Positions 51,560 through 62,800 of a stretch of 64,000 nt of DNA are shown here, piece after piece. Position numbers and translations under genes: made by a program. Every line of letters starts with the position of its first letter. Position 1 is the stretch's first letter. The notes beneath the pieces were generated by a model. The model ran no database searches. It was not told where the DNA came from and saw only the letters and a list, made by a program, of their open reading frames with translations. Origin of the DNA: Lasioglossum baleicum (taxonomy: Eukaryota > Arthropoda > Insecta > Hymenoptera > Halictidae); NCBI RefSeq assembly GCF_051020765.1, contig NW_027469199.1, forward strand, positions 248,001 to 312,000, written 5' to 3'.

Positions 51560-53620
51560 TGATAACGTTCTCGAACGGTTTGACACTTGACCTTCATATC
51601 CGTGCATTAACTTAAGGTGCCCGAAACTTAAGTGCATCATAATTTATGCCCCTGAACACTAAGATATTATATCGATACAGCGGGATCCGTTCTCGGACGG
51701 TAAGGCCTTCGGTAAAAAGCTTGACTCTATACCAAGAGGTAACGGTCGACGACGATTTGACAATGTACTTTAATCTTAATACCATGAATTAGGGTGCCTA
51801 ATGCCCATACTAAAGAACAGATTTACTCGAGGAATACCTGGATTGAATCTCGGAGTCGTAGGATATGTGAAGCTACAAACTAAGCTGATTGATTCTCAAC
51901 TATGGTGGTAGCGTTCTCGATCGGTTAAACACTCTATAATCTAATTCATAAATGCAGTTTAGGTGCGCGCCTCTAAAATGTCAACTTATATGATTCCATG
52001 AACACTAAGCAAAGCACACTCTACTGCGAGTCGGACTACTCAGGAGGTAAGCCCTTCGGACAAAAGTTTGAATCTATACAAATACGTAACGTTCTTCCAC
52101 GTTCCGACTCTCTACTGATATTGTTCATAGCGTGAATGAAGGTGTCAATTGCCAAAAATACTTATCGTATTTAATCCCGGAGTACATGGTTTGTCTCACG
52201 GTGTCACAGGATAGCTGAAGCTACTGACATGTCCGTTCGGCTCTCAAAGAAGCAATTGTGTTGGTTGTTCAAATCTCAAGGATAGTGGTCACGTTCTCGA
52301 ACTGTTTGACACTGGATCTTCGAATTTACATATGATACTAAGGTGCCCGTCACTAAAATGTAGACGCACCTGTTTCCCTGAACACGAAGTTATACCGTCG
52401 ATACAGCGGGCTAGCTTCACACAAGGTGAGGCCTTCGGTAATGGGATTGACTCTATGCGAATAAGTAAAGCTCTACAGCGGTTCGAAACTCTGCTTTAAT
52501 ATTCATACTGTGAAATAAGCTGTCCACGGCCACTACAGTTCAGCGGATTAGTTCAGGAATACCTGGTATTACTCTCGGAATGACTGGATAGGTGAGGCTA
52601 TTGACCTAGCCGTCCGAATCTCATTCTCTCAACACGAAGCTAGCCAGTCCCTGCAGCCGGCAATGTTCTTGGAAGGTAAGATAACCTGTGAGAAGAATGA
52701 CTTTTCATCAACATGTAACGGTCACCGACGTTTGACGCTCTTGTTTAGTATACATGCTTTGAATTAAGATGTCTATTCCCAATACTGTTCAGCGGACTTA
52801 CACCCGAAATGCCTGGTTTGACTGGCGCAATCGCAGGAATGGTGAAGCTATTGACCTAGTCGTTCGTCTCTCATAGATGGTGTTAACGTTCTCGGGTGGT
52901 TTGACGCACGGTGTTCTAATTCATGCATGAAGTTAAGGTGCTATCCACTGAAATGGGGACTAATTTCTTTCTTTGAACACGATGTCATAATATCGAAACG
53001 GCGGGTTAGTGTCTCCGAAGGTAAGGCCATCTGTAAAGTGTTTGACTTTATACCAGTAGGTAACGTTTTCAAGCAGTTTGACGCTCCACTTTAATATTGA
53101 TACCGTGCATTAAGGTGTCCATTGCAAACAATTTTCAGCGAATTAACTTCCGGAATACCTGGTTTGACTCTTGTAATCACAGGACAGGTCAAGCTACTGA
53201 CTTTGCCGTTCAACTCTCGAAGAAGGTGGCATCCTTCTCAAAAGTTTTGACCATCGACCTTCTAATTCATACATGAAATTAATGTGCCCGTCAGTAAAAT
53301 GTAAATTAATATGTTTCCATGACCCCGATGCTATAGTTTCGATATGGCGGATTAAGTTCTCGAATGGTAAGGCCTTCGGTAAGAGGAATGACTATATTCA
53401 TATTGTTAGCGGTGTACAACGTTTTTATACTGTACATTAATATTCATACTGTAAATTAATGTGCCTATTGCCAATACTGTACAGCGGGTTTACTCCAGGA
53501 GTACGAGGCTTGACTCTCGGAATCACTGGATAGTCGAAGATATTGACTTAGCTGTTCGACTCCCATAGAAGCTAGTACCGTTTTCTATCGGTTTGACTCT
53601 CCATTTTGCTATTTATACAT

Positions 53621-53700
53621 GAAAGTATGGTGCCCGTCTGCTAACATGTCTACTAATTTGTTCCCGTGAACATTAAGCAAGGCACTCGCTACAGCGAGTT
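53621..53700 (+). repeat. Example of satellite subfamily II
   Basis: This stretch carries the diagnostic subfamily II variants in the A half: CGTCTGCTAA, TGTCTACTAATTTGTTCC and TAAGCAAGGCACTCGCTAC. Subfamily I has CGTCACTAAAATGTATACT and CACGAAGTTATACTCTCG at the same positions, as near 51320. Subfamily II copies tend to continue with TCGGTAAAAAGAATGAC. Both subfamilies are interspersed in plus and minus blocks, so they predate the inversions. Confidence 0.75.
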
Positions 53701-55456
53701 GGGTTGTCGGATGGTGAGGCATTCGGTAAAAAGAATTACCTTATACGTATATGTAACGTTCTGCAAATGTTTGATGCTTTACGTTAATAATCAAACCGCG
53801 AATTATGGTGCCTATTGCCAAAAGTGTGCAGAAGATTTACTCCCGTAATACATGGTTTGATTCTTGGAATATTTGAATGGGTGAAACTATTGACTCAGCT
53901 GTTCATCTCGCAAAGATGGTGGAAACATGCTCGAACGGTTTGATGCTCGATCTTATACGGCATAGAATAGGATGTATACCAAATTGCACCTCTGAACACG
54001 TAGTCATACTCTCGATACAGCAGGTGCGGTTCGCGTAAAGTAAGGCTCCAGGTATAAAGTTTGACTCTCTACCAATATGCAACCATCTACAACGGTTTGT
54101 CCCTGAACATAGCCAATACTATTGCCAATACTGTTCAACAGATTTACTTCCGGAATACCTGGTTGGACTCTCGGAATCACAACTATTGTTGAAGCTATAA
54201 CATCAGCCGCTCGACTCTCAAAGAAGGTGGTAACGAGCACAAATGGTTTGACAGTCGACCTTCTAATTCATACATGAAATTAAAGTGTCCGTTAGCTGAA
54301 ACGTCTGGCAATTTGTTTCCCTGAATCCGCAGTTATACCCACGATACAGCGTGTGAGGATCACAGAGTGTAAGGTATTCGGAAAAAGAATGACTGTATAC
54401 AAAATCGTAATGCTCTCCGAGGCTGTTACTCTCTACCTTAGTATGCATCCCGCTTATTGATGTGTGTATTACCAATACTCTTCAGAGGATTAACTCGCAG
54501 AATGCCTTCTTTGACTCTCGAAATCGTAAAATATGTGAAGCTCTTGACTTAGATGTTCCACTCTCGAAGATGGTGGTGACATAGTCGCAACGGATTGACC
54601 CGCGATCTTCCTATTGACACATGAGTATAAGGTATCCGTCTGGTAAATCGCTACTAATTTGTATCCGTGGGCACTAGGGAAGACAATCGGTCCAGCGGGT
54701 TAGGTTCCAGAAATGTAAGGTGTTAGTTTAATGAATTACGTTATACCAGTTCGTAATGCTCTCCGACGGTTTGACCCTCTACTTCAATAATCAAACCCTG
54801 AATCAAGGTGTTTATTATCAATACTATTCAGAAGACTTACACTTAGAATACCTGGTTTGACTCTCGGAATCACTGGGTAGGTAAAGTTATTGTTTTAGCG
54901 ATTGGACTCCCAAAGAATGTGGGACCTATCTCTATCGGTTTGACTCTCGATTTTGACATTTATACATGAAAATGTGGTGTGCGCATGCTAGCATCTCTAG
55001 TAATCTGTTTCCGCGGACACTAAGCTATACACTCGCTAGAGCGAGATAGGTTCTCGGAAGGTACGGTAATGGTTAAAAGAAATTAATTTGCTGCAAATGA
55101 TAATTTTCTCCGGCGGTCTGACTCAGTACCTAAGTAGGTACGCCGTGAATTTAGGTATCTATTGCCAATATTCTTCAGCGTATGTACTCCCTGAATACCT
55201 GGTTTGACTCTCGCTAACACAGGATAATTGAAGCATCAGACTTGGCCTTTCGAATGTCACAGATCGTAGTAACGTTCTCGAACGGTTTGACCCTCGAACT
55301 TCCAATTCGTAGATGACGTTAAGGTGCCCGCTACTGAAATTCGAATTAGTTTCGTTCACTGAACACGAAGTTACAGTACCGATGAAGAGGGTGCTGTTCA
55401 GGGATGGTAAGGTATCCAGAAATGAGTTTAATAGGTAACTTTCTACAACGGTTTGA

Positions 55457-55468
55457 CCCCCCCCCCCC
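55457..55468 (+). repeat. Run of 12 C residues
   Basis: An uninterrupted C12 follows CAACGGTTTGA, where normal units have CGCTCTACTTT. It is the only long homopolymer I noticed in the window, and it sits at the left edge of the D5 right copy. Confidence 0.95.
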
Positions 55469-55469
55469 A

Positions 55470-55990
55470 TACTTTAATATTCATACCGTGAAATAGCATG
55501 TCCGTTTGTATTACTGTTCCGTGGATCGACTCCCGGAATACCTAATCTGACGCTTGGAACCAAAGGACAGATGTAGCTATTGATTCAGCTGTGCGACTCT
55601 CGAATAGGATGGTATCGTTCTCGCACGGTTTAACCCATGATATGCCTATTCCTACATGACAACAAGGTTCTGGCGTGCTACAATGGCTACTAATTTGGTC
55701 ACCTGAAAACTGAGCAAGTCAATCGATACAGCGGATTGGGATCTCGGGAGGTGTGGTATTGGGTAAAGGTTTGAATCTCTAACTTAATATTCATAGTGTG
55801 AAATAAACTGCCTATCGCCAATACTCTTCAGCTGACTTATTCCTGGAATACCTGGTTTGACTTTCGAAATCACAAAATGGGTGATGTTATTGACAGTCGT
55901 TCTACTCTAAAAAAAGGATGGCAACCTTCTCGCACGGGTAGACACAAGACCTTCAAATTCCTACATGAAATTTAGGTGGCCGCCACTAAA
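55470..55990 (+). repeat. Long-range duplicate D5, right copy
   Basis: Right-hand copy, about 10.3 kb away, with TTGTATTACTG, GGAGGTGTGGTATTGGG and GTGAAAACTGAGCAAG. It has lost about 45 bp at 55760 (TATTGGGTAAAGGTTTGAAT) that the left copy keeps. It starts just after a 12-base C run. Confidence 0.8.
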
Positions 55991-56589
55991 ATGTATACAA
56001 ATGTGTTTCGCTGGACATGATGTTATACTCTCGATACAGCTGTTTAGATGTACGGAACGTAAGATCTTCAGTAAAACGTTTGATTTTATACCAGATGGTA
56101 AACATCTCTAATGGAGTGATGCTATACTTTAATATTAAACCCGTAACTTATGGTGTCCAATTGCCAATACTGTTCTGCGGATTTTCGCCCAGAGTTCCTG
56201 GTTTGCCTCCCGGAATCATACGATTGGTGTAGCTAACAAAGAAGGCGTTCGATTCTCAACTAAGGTGCTAACGTATCGAGCGGTTTTCCGCTCGATCTTC
56301 TAATACAATCATGAAATGTAGGTGTCCGTCTCTAATATGTATATTAATTTATTCCTCTGAACATGACGTTCTACTCCCGATATAGGGAGTTTGCCTTTCG
56401 GTGGGAAAGGTCTTCAGTAATACGTTTGACTTTATACCAATTGGTATACATTATTGACGCTCTACTTTAAAATTCAAGACGTGAATTATGCTGTGTAATG
56501 CCAATCCTGTTCAGTGGATTTACTCTTGGAATACCTAGTTCGACGCGCCGAATCACAGGATGGGTGAAGCTATTGACTTAGCTGATCGA

Positions 56590-56625
56590 TTGTCAATGGG
56601 GGATAAGTTTGACTCTATAGCAATA
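56590..56625 (+). other. Near-half-unit loss with ragged joint
   Basis: A-half GATCGATTGTCAATGGGGG continues directly as ATAAGTTTGACTCTATAGC of the B leader. B-half CAG-GG markers at 56512 and 56703 are 191 bp apart, so the joint is not at the core. Confidence 0.65.
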
Positions 56626-59264
56626 GGTAACGTTCTAGAACGGCTCGACTCTGCACTTTAGTACTCATAACGTGAATTAATGTGCCCATTGCCAATACTG
56701 AACAGCGGTCTTTCTCCTGGAATACCTGGTTCGACACCCCGAATCACAGGATGGGTGAAGCTATTGACTAAGCCGTCAGCCTCTCACAGAAGGTGGCAGT
56801 GTTCTCGGACGGTTTGACACTCGACCTTCTAATTCGTACATGACGTTAAGGTGCGCATCACTAAAATATATACCTACTTCTTACTCTGAGCACCATGCTA
56901 TACTGTCGGTACAGCGCGTTAGGCTTTCGGAGGGTAAGGTTTTCAGTAAAGCGATTGACTTTATACCAATTTGTAGCGTTCTCCCACGTATGGGAGCTCT
57001 ACTTTAATATTCAAACCCTGACTTAAGGTATCTATTGCCATCACTGCACAGTGCATTTACTCCCGGAATAACTGGCTTGCCTCTCGGCATCGTAAGGTAC
57101 GTGAATCTACTGACAGCCGTTCGTATCTGAAGGAAGGTAATAACGTCTTCGAACTGTTTGACGTTCGATGTTCTAATCCATAGATGAAATTATAGTATCA
57201 AACACCGAAATGTATACTAGTTTGCGTCTGTGAGCACGATGTCTAACTCTGGATAGAGCGGATTAGTTCCTCGGAACGTATGGCCATCGGTTAAAAGTTT
57301 GACCCTATTCCTATCCGTGACGTTCTACAACAGTTTGACTCCGCAGATTACCATTTATACCGTGAAATGGGCAGTCTAGTGCTAGTACGGTAAAGCGGAT
57401 TTACTCCTGTAGATCCTAGTTTGGCTCCAGGAATCACAGGATAGGTGATGCTATTCTTTTAGCTGTTGGAATATCATAGAAGGTGGTAACGGCCTCGAAC
57501 GGTTTGACAATCTATCTTCTTAGTCCTTATGAAATTAAGGTCCCCTTCACTAAAATGTTATCTAATCTGATCCTCTGAACATGAAGTTATAATCTCTACA
57601 CGTCGGATTAGCTTCTCCGAAGGTATGGTATTCGGTAAAGTGATATGAATTTATACGAATTGGTAATGTTTTCCAACGGTTTGTCTCACTAAATTAATAT
57701 TCATGCCGTGAATAATGGTGTCAATTGCCAATACTCTTGAGCGTATTAACTCCCGGATTACCTGTTTTGATTCTCAGAATCACAGGATAGGTGAAGATAG
57801 TGACCTTACCGTTCGACACTCAAAGAGGGTGGAAATGTTCTCAAACGCTTCGACCGTCGATATTCTAATTCATACATGATCATAATGTGCCTTCACTAAA
57901 ATTTATATTAATGTGTTTCTCTAGCCACGAAGTAATACCATCGATACGACGGGTCAGCTCCTGGGGCGATAAGAATTTCGGTGAAGAGCTTGGCTTGTAG
58001 AAACTGGTACCACCTCAAACGGTGTGGCGCTCTATTTTAATATTCAAACCGTGGAGTAACATCTCCATTGCCCAATACTCTTCAGCGGATTTAATTCCGA
58101 AATACCTAGATTTGCTCTCGGAATCGCAAGATACGTGAAGCTATTGACTCTGCCGTTGGTATCTCACAGAAGGGGGCAACGTTCTTGTGTGGTTTCACCA
58201 TCGAAATTCTAATTCATATATGGAGTTACGGTGCCCGTTACTGAAATGATTACCGTCTTCATTCTCTGATCACTATGTTATACTCTCGATACGACGCGTT
58301 CGCTTTTCCGAAGGGAGAACTATATGCAAAATGGTTAACTCTTCACCAATAGCTACCGTTCTACAACGGTTTGACGTTCCGCTTTAATATTCAAACGCTA
58401 AATTAAGGTACCTATTGCCAATACTGTTCAGACGATATAATTCAGGAATACCAGCTATGTATCACGAAAGCACAGGATATGTAAAGCTATTGACGTAGCT
58501 GTTCGAAAATGATACAAGGTGGTATCATTCCAGAAAGTTTTCACCTTTGATCTTCTAATTCGTACATGAAACTAAGGTGCCCGTCACTGACAAAAATACT
58601 AATTTCTTTCTCTGATCACAAAGTTATACTATCGATGGAGCGAGTGAGGTTCGCAGAAGGTAAGGCCTTTGTTAAAGCGATTGACATTATACCAATTGGT
58701 AACGCTCTCAAACTGTTTGAAGATCTACTTCAATATTCAAACAGTGAATTACGGTACCTGTTGCCAAAACTGTTGAGCGCACTTGCTCCCGGAGTACCTG
58801 GTCTGCCTATCGGAATCGCAGGACTGGTGGAGGAATTGATATAACCGTCCGACTCTCAAAAACGTGATACCGTTCTCGAGCGCATAGACTCGCGATCTTC
58901 TCTGCGTGCGTCTGCTGTAATGTCTACCTATTTGTTTCCGTGAGAACTAAGCACGACACACCCTGCAGCGAGTTAGGTTCTAGGATGGTTATGTATTCGG
59001 AATAAAGAATGACTCTACCAATAGGTAATGTTCCCCGACGGATTGATCTTCAACTTTAATATTCATACCGTGAAATAAGGAGCATATTGCCAATACTATT
59101 TAGCGGATATACTCCTGAAATACCAGGTTTGACTCTGCGGAATCACAGGATAGCTGAAGCTGTTGACTCAGGCGATCAACCCTCAAACAAGGTGGTAACG
59201 TACAAGAATGATTTGACACTTGATCTTCTAATTCATACATGAAATTAAGGTACCCGTCACTGAA

Positions 59265-59600
59265 ACGTATCCTAATGTCATTTACTGAACACGGAGGTAT
59301 ACTCTCCATACAGTGAGTTTGGTTCTCGGAAGGTAATTGTTTCGATAAATGTTTTACTCTGAGCCAATATGTTACGTTCTACAACGACATGACTCTGTAT
59401 GTTCATATACGTGAATTAAATTGTGTATCGCCAATACTGTTCATTGGATTTAATCCCGGAACACCTGGTGTGACTCTCGGAATCGCAGATATGTGAAGCT
59501 ATCGACTTAGACGTTGTGCTCTCATGGAGTGTGGCGACGTTCACGAACAGTTTTACAATCGATCTTCTGATTCATATACGAAACTAAGGTGCCCGTCACT
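59265..59600 (+). repeat. Long-range duplicate D4, right copy
   Basis: Right-hand copy of 12525-12860. CACGGAGGTATACTCTC starts at 59290 and TTTCGATAAATGTTTTAC follows near 59340. It also has GGAGTGTGGCGACGT near 59525. It is more diverged than the D1 pair. Confidence 0.75.
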
Positions 59601-62600
59601 AACATGTATACTAATATACGCCTCGAGCCACGAAGTTATATTCTCGATGCAACGGATTATCTTCTCGGATTGTACGGTCTTCCATGATAAGTTTGACTAC
59701 ATTGCAATAGGTAACAATCTACAACGGTTTGAATCTGGGCTTTAACATTTAAAGCATGAAATATTGTGAATGATGCCAATATTGTTCAGCCGAAATGCTC
59801 CCGCGATACCTGGTTTCACTCTCGAAATCTCAGGATAGGTGAACCTATTGACTTAGTTGAGCGTCTCTCAACGAGAGTGGTATCGTTCTGGAACGAATTG
59901 ACTCTCTACATTCTAATTCATACATGAACATCTGATGCTCATCACGAACTTGTATACTATCGTCTTTCTATGTTCACGTAGTTATGCTCTCGATACATCG
60001 GGATAGCTCCTGGGAAGATAAGGTATTCGGTAAAAGGAATGACCTTATACCAATTGGTAACACTGTTAAACGGATTAACGCCCGTTTTAATGCACAAGCC
60101 GTGAAGTAAGGTCTCTATTGCCCATACTGCTCATTGGATTTTCTCCCGGAATGCCTCATTTGACACTCGCAATCATAAAAGAGGTGAGGCTACTGACTTA
60201 GCTGTTCGTTCCACAAGGAAGTTGGTAATGTGCTCAAAGGGTTTAACCCTCGATCTTCTAATTCATACATGAAATTATAGTGCCAGTCCCAAAAACGAAT
60301 GCATATTTGCGTCTCTGCACAGGACGTTATACTCTCGGCACAGCGGGTTATGAATTCGGAGGGCAAGGTCTTCAGTAAAGCGTTTGCTTGCTTTCAGAAA
60401 CAGATTGACGCTCTACTTTAATATTCAACCTGTGAATTAAGGTGCCTATTGCCAATAGTGCATAGGGCATTTACTCCTGGAATCCCTGGTTTGGCTCTCG
60501 GTATTAGTGGATAGATGTCGGTATTGACTAAACTGTGCGACTCGCAGAGAGAGTGGGAACCATCTGGAACAGTTTGCCCCTGGATCTTCTAATGCGTTCA
60601 TAAAATTAATGTACCCGTCGCTAAAATGTGAACTAATGTGTTTGTCTGCTCACAAAGTCATACTCTCGGTACGGCGGGTTTGATCCACGGTCGGTTTAGG
60701 CTTTCTGTAAAAGTTTTGCCCTATTCCAATAGGTAACGTTCTTCCTTCAAAGGTTTAGCGTTCTACCTTAATATTCATACCGTGAACTAAGATGTCCGCT
60801 GCCAGTAGTGTTCAGCGGATTGTCTCCGAGAATAGCTGGTTTAACTCTCGGATCCACACTATAGGTAAAGCTATTGATTTAGCCGTGCGGCTCCCTAAGA
60901 TGGTGGCGTCGTTTACTAATGGTTTTACTCTCCATTTTGCTATTCCGACATGAAAATGTGGTGTCCGTCTGCTAGCATGTCTAATAATTTGTTTTCATTA
61001 AAATTAAGCAAGACACTCGCTACAGCTGGATTGGATCCCAGAATGTAAGGTATTCGAAAATGGAATGACTTTATACGCATTTGCAATGTTCTGTAACGGT
61101 GTGACGCTCTATTTTAATATTCAAACCGCGAATTAAGGTGTCTATTGCCCATTCTGTTGAGCGCATTTACTCCCGGAATATCTCGTTTGACTTTCTGAAT
61201 CAAACAACGTATGAAGCTTTTGACGTAGCCGTTTCCATCCCTAAGAAGGTGGTAACTTTCTCGAATGGTTTGGATCCTGATCTTCTTATTGATGATCGAA
61301 TGAAGGTCCCCGTCTCTAAAATGTTTACTAATTTGATCCTCTGAACACGAAGGTATTCTCACGATATAGCGCGCTGGGATGTCGAAAGGTAAGGCATACG
61401 GTAGAAGGAATATCTTTATACCAAATGGTAATGTTCTCAACAGTGTTGACTCACTACATTATTATTCATGCCGTGAATTAAGGTGTCAATTGGCAGTACT
61501 GTTTAGCGGCTTAACTCCCGGAATACCTGGTTTGACTATCGGAATAGCAGGGCCGGTGAAGCTATTGATATAGCCAATCGTTACTCACAGAAGGTGGTAA
61601 CGTTCTCGAACGGTTTGGCGCTCGACCTTTTAATTCATACATGAAGTTAAGGTGTGCGCCGGTGAAGGGAACACTAATCTCTCTCTCTGATCACGAATTT
61701 ATACCCTCGAAACAGCGAGTTTTCTTCTCCGATGCTAACAGCATCGGCAAATTTCTTGACTTTATATCAGTTGGAAATTATCTCAAATGGTTTGACGCTC
61801 TTCTTTAGAATTGAAACCGTGAACTAAGGTGTCTATTGACAAGACTGTTCAGCGAATTTAATGCAGTAGTACCTGGTTTGACTCTCTGAATCTCTAGATA
61901 GGTGAAGCTATTGACTTATTACTTCGTCTGTCGCAGAGCGATGCACCGTTCTCGGAAGGTTTGACGCTCGATCTTCTAATTCATACATGAATTTAAGGTG
62001 ACGTCACTATGTTGCATAATAGTGTGTTTCTCTAATCACGTACCTATACTCTCGATGCGGCAGGTTAGCTACTCGGACTGTAAGGCATTCGGTAAAACGT
62101 TTGACTTTCTGGAATTAGTAACGTTCTCACATGGTGTGACGCTATATTTTAATATTTACACCGCGAATTGAGGTATGTATTTCCAATATTACACAGCGCA
62201 TTTTCCCTCGTGTAACCTGATGTGACCCTCAGAACCACTGGATAGGTGAAACTATTGGCTTAGCCGTCCGACTCATAAATAAGGTGGGAAAGTTCTCCAA
62301 CAGTTCGGCACTCGATCTTCTAATTCATGCATGAAGTTAAGGTGCCCGTCACTAAAATACATACTAATTTGTTTCCCTGAACACGAAGTTATACCCTCGA
62401 TACAGCGGATTATCTTCTCGAAGGTAAGGCCTTCTGGAGAAAGTTTGATGGTATTCCTTAATATTCAGACGGCGAATTAAGGTGTATGTTGCCAATACTG
62501 TTCAGCGGATTTACCCCCGGAATACCTGCTACAAATCTTGGAATCAAAGGAGAGATGAAGCTATACTCTTAGACGCTCTGTCTCTCACAGAAGGTTGCAA

Positions 62601-62769
62601 CGATCTCGAGCGGATTGCACCTCGTTCTTCGAATTCATGCATGAAAATAAGGTACCCGTCACCGAAATAAGTACCAATTTCAATGTCAGAACACGAAGTT
62701 ATGCTCCCGATACAGCGGATTATGTTCATGGATGGTAAGGTCTTCGGTAAAACGTTTGACTTTATACCA

Positions 62770-62800
62770 ATTTGTAACGCTCTCTAACGTTTTGACCCGA
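62770..62800 (+). other. Half-unit loss (B half missing)
   Basis: The B core TTTGTAACGCTCTCTAACG runs into GACCCGAGATTTTCTAATTC of the A half. The GGT-CCCGT markers at 62651 and 62828 are 177 bp apart. Confidence 0.8.

Noticed and set aside
50861..57030. Inverted copy of 3784-9940 between the D3 and D4 right copies
   Set aside because: The offsets made this attractive. A spot check next to 50861 showed no private similarity to the reverse complement of the 9450-9940 block, so I did not accept it without a full alignment.
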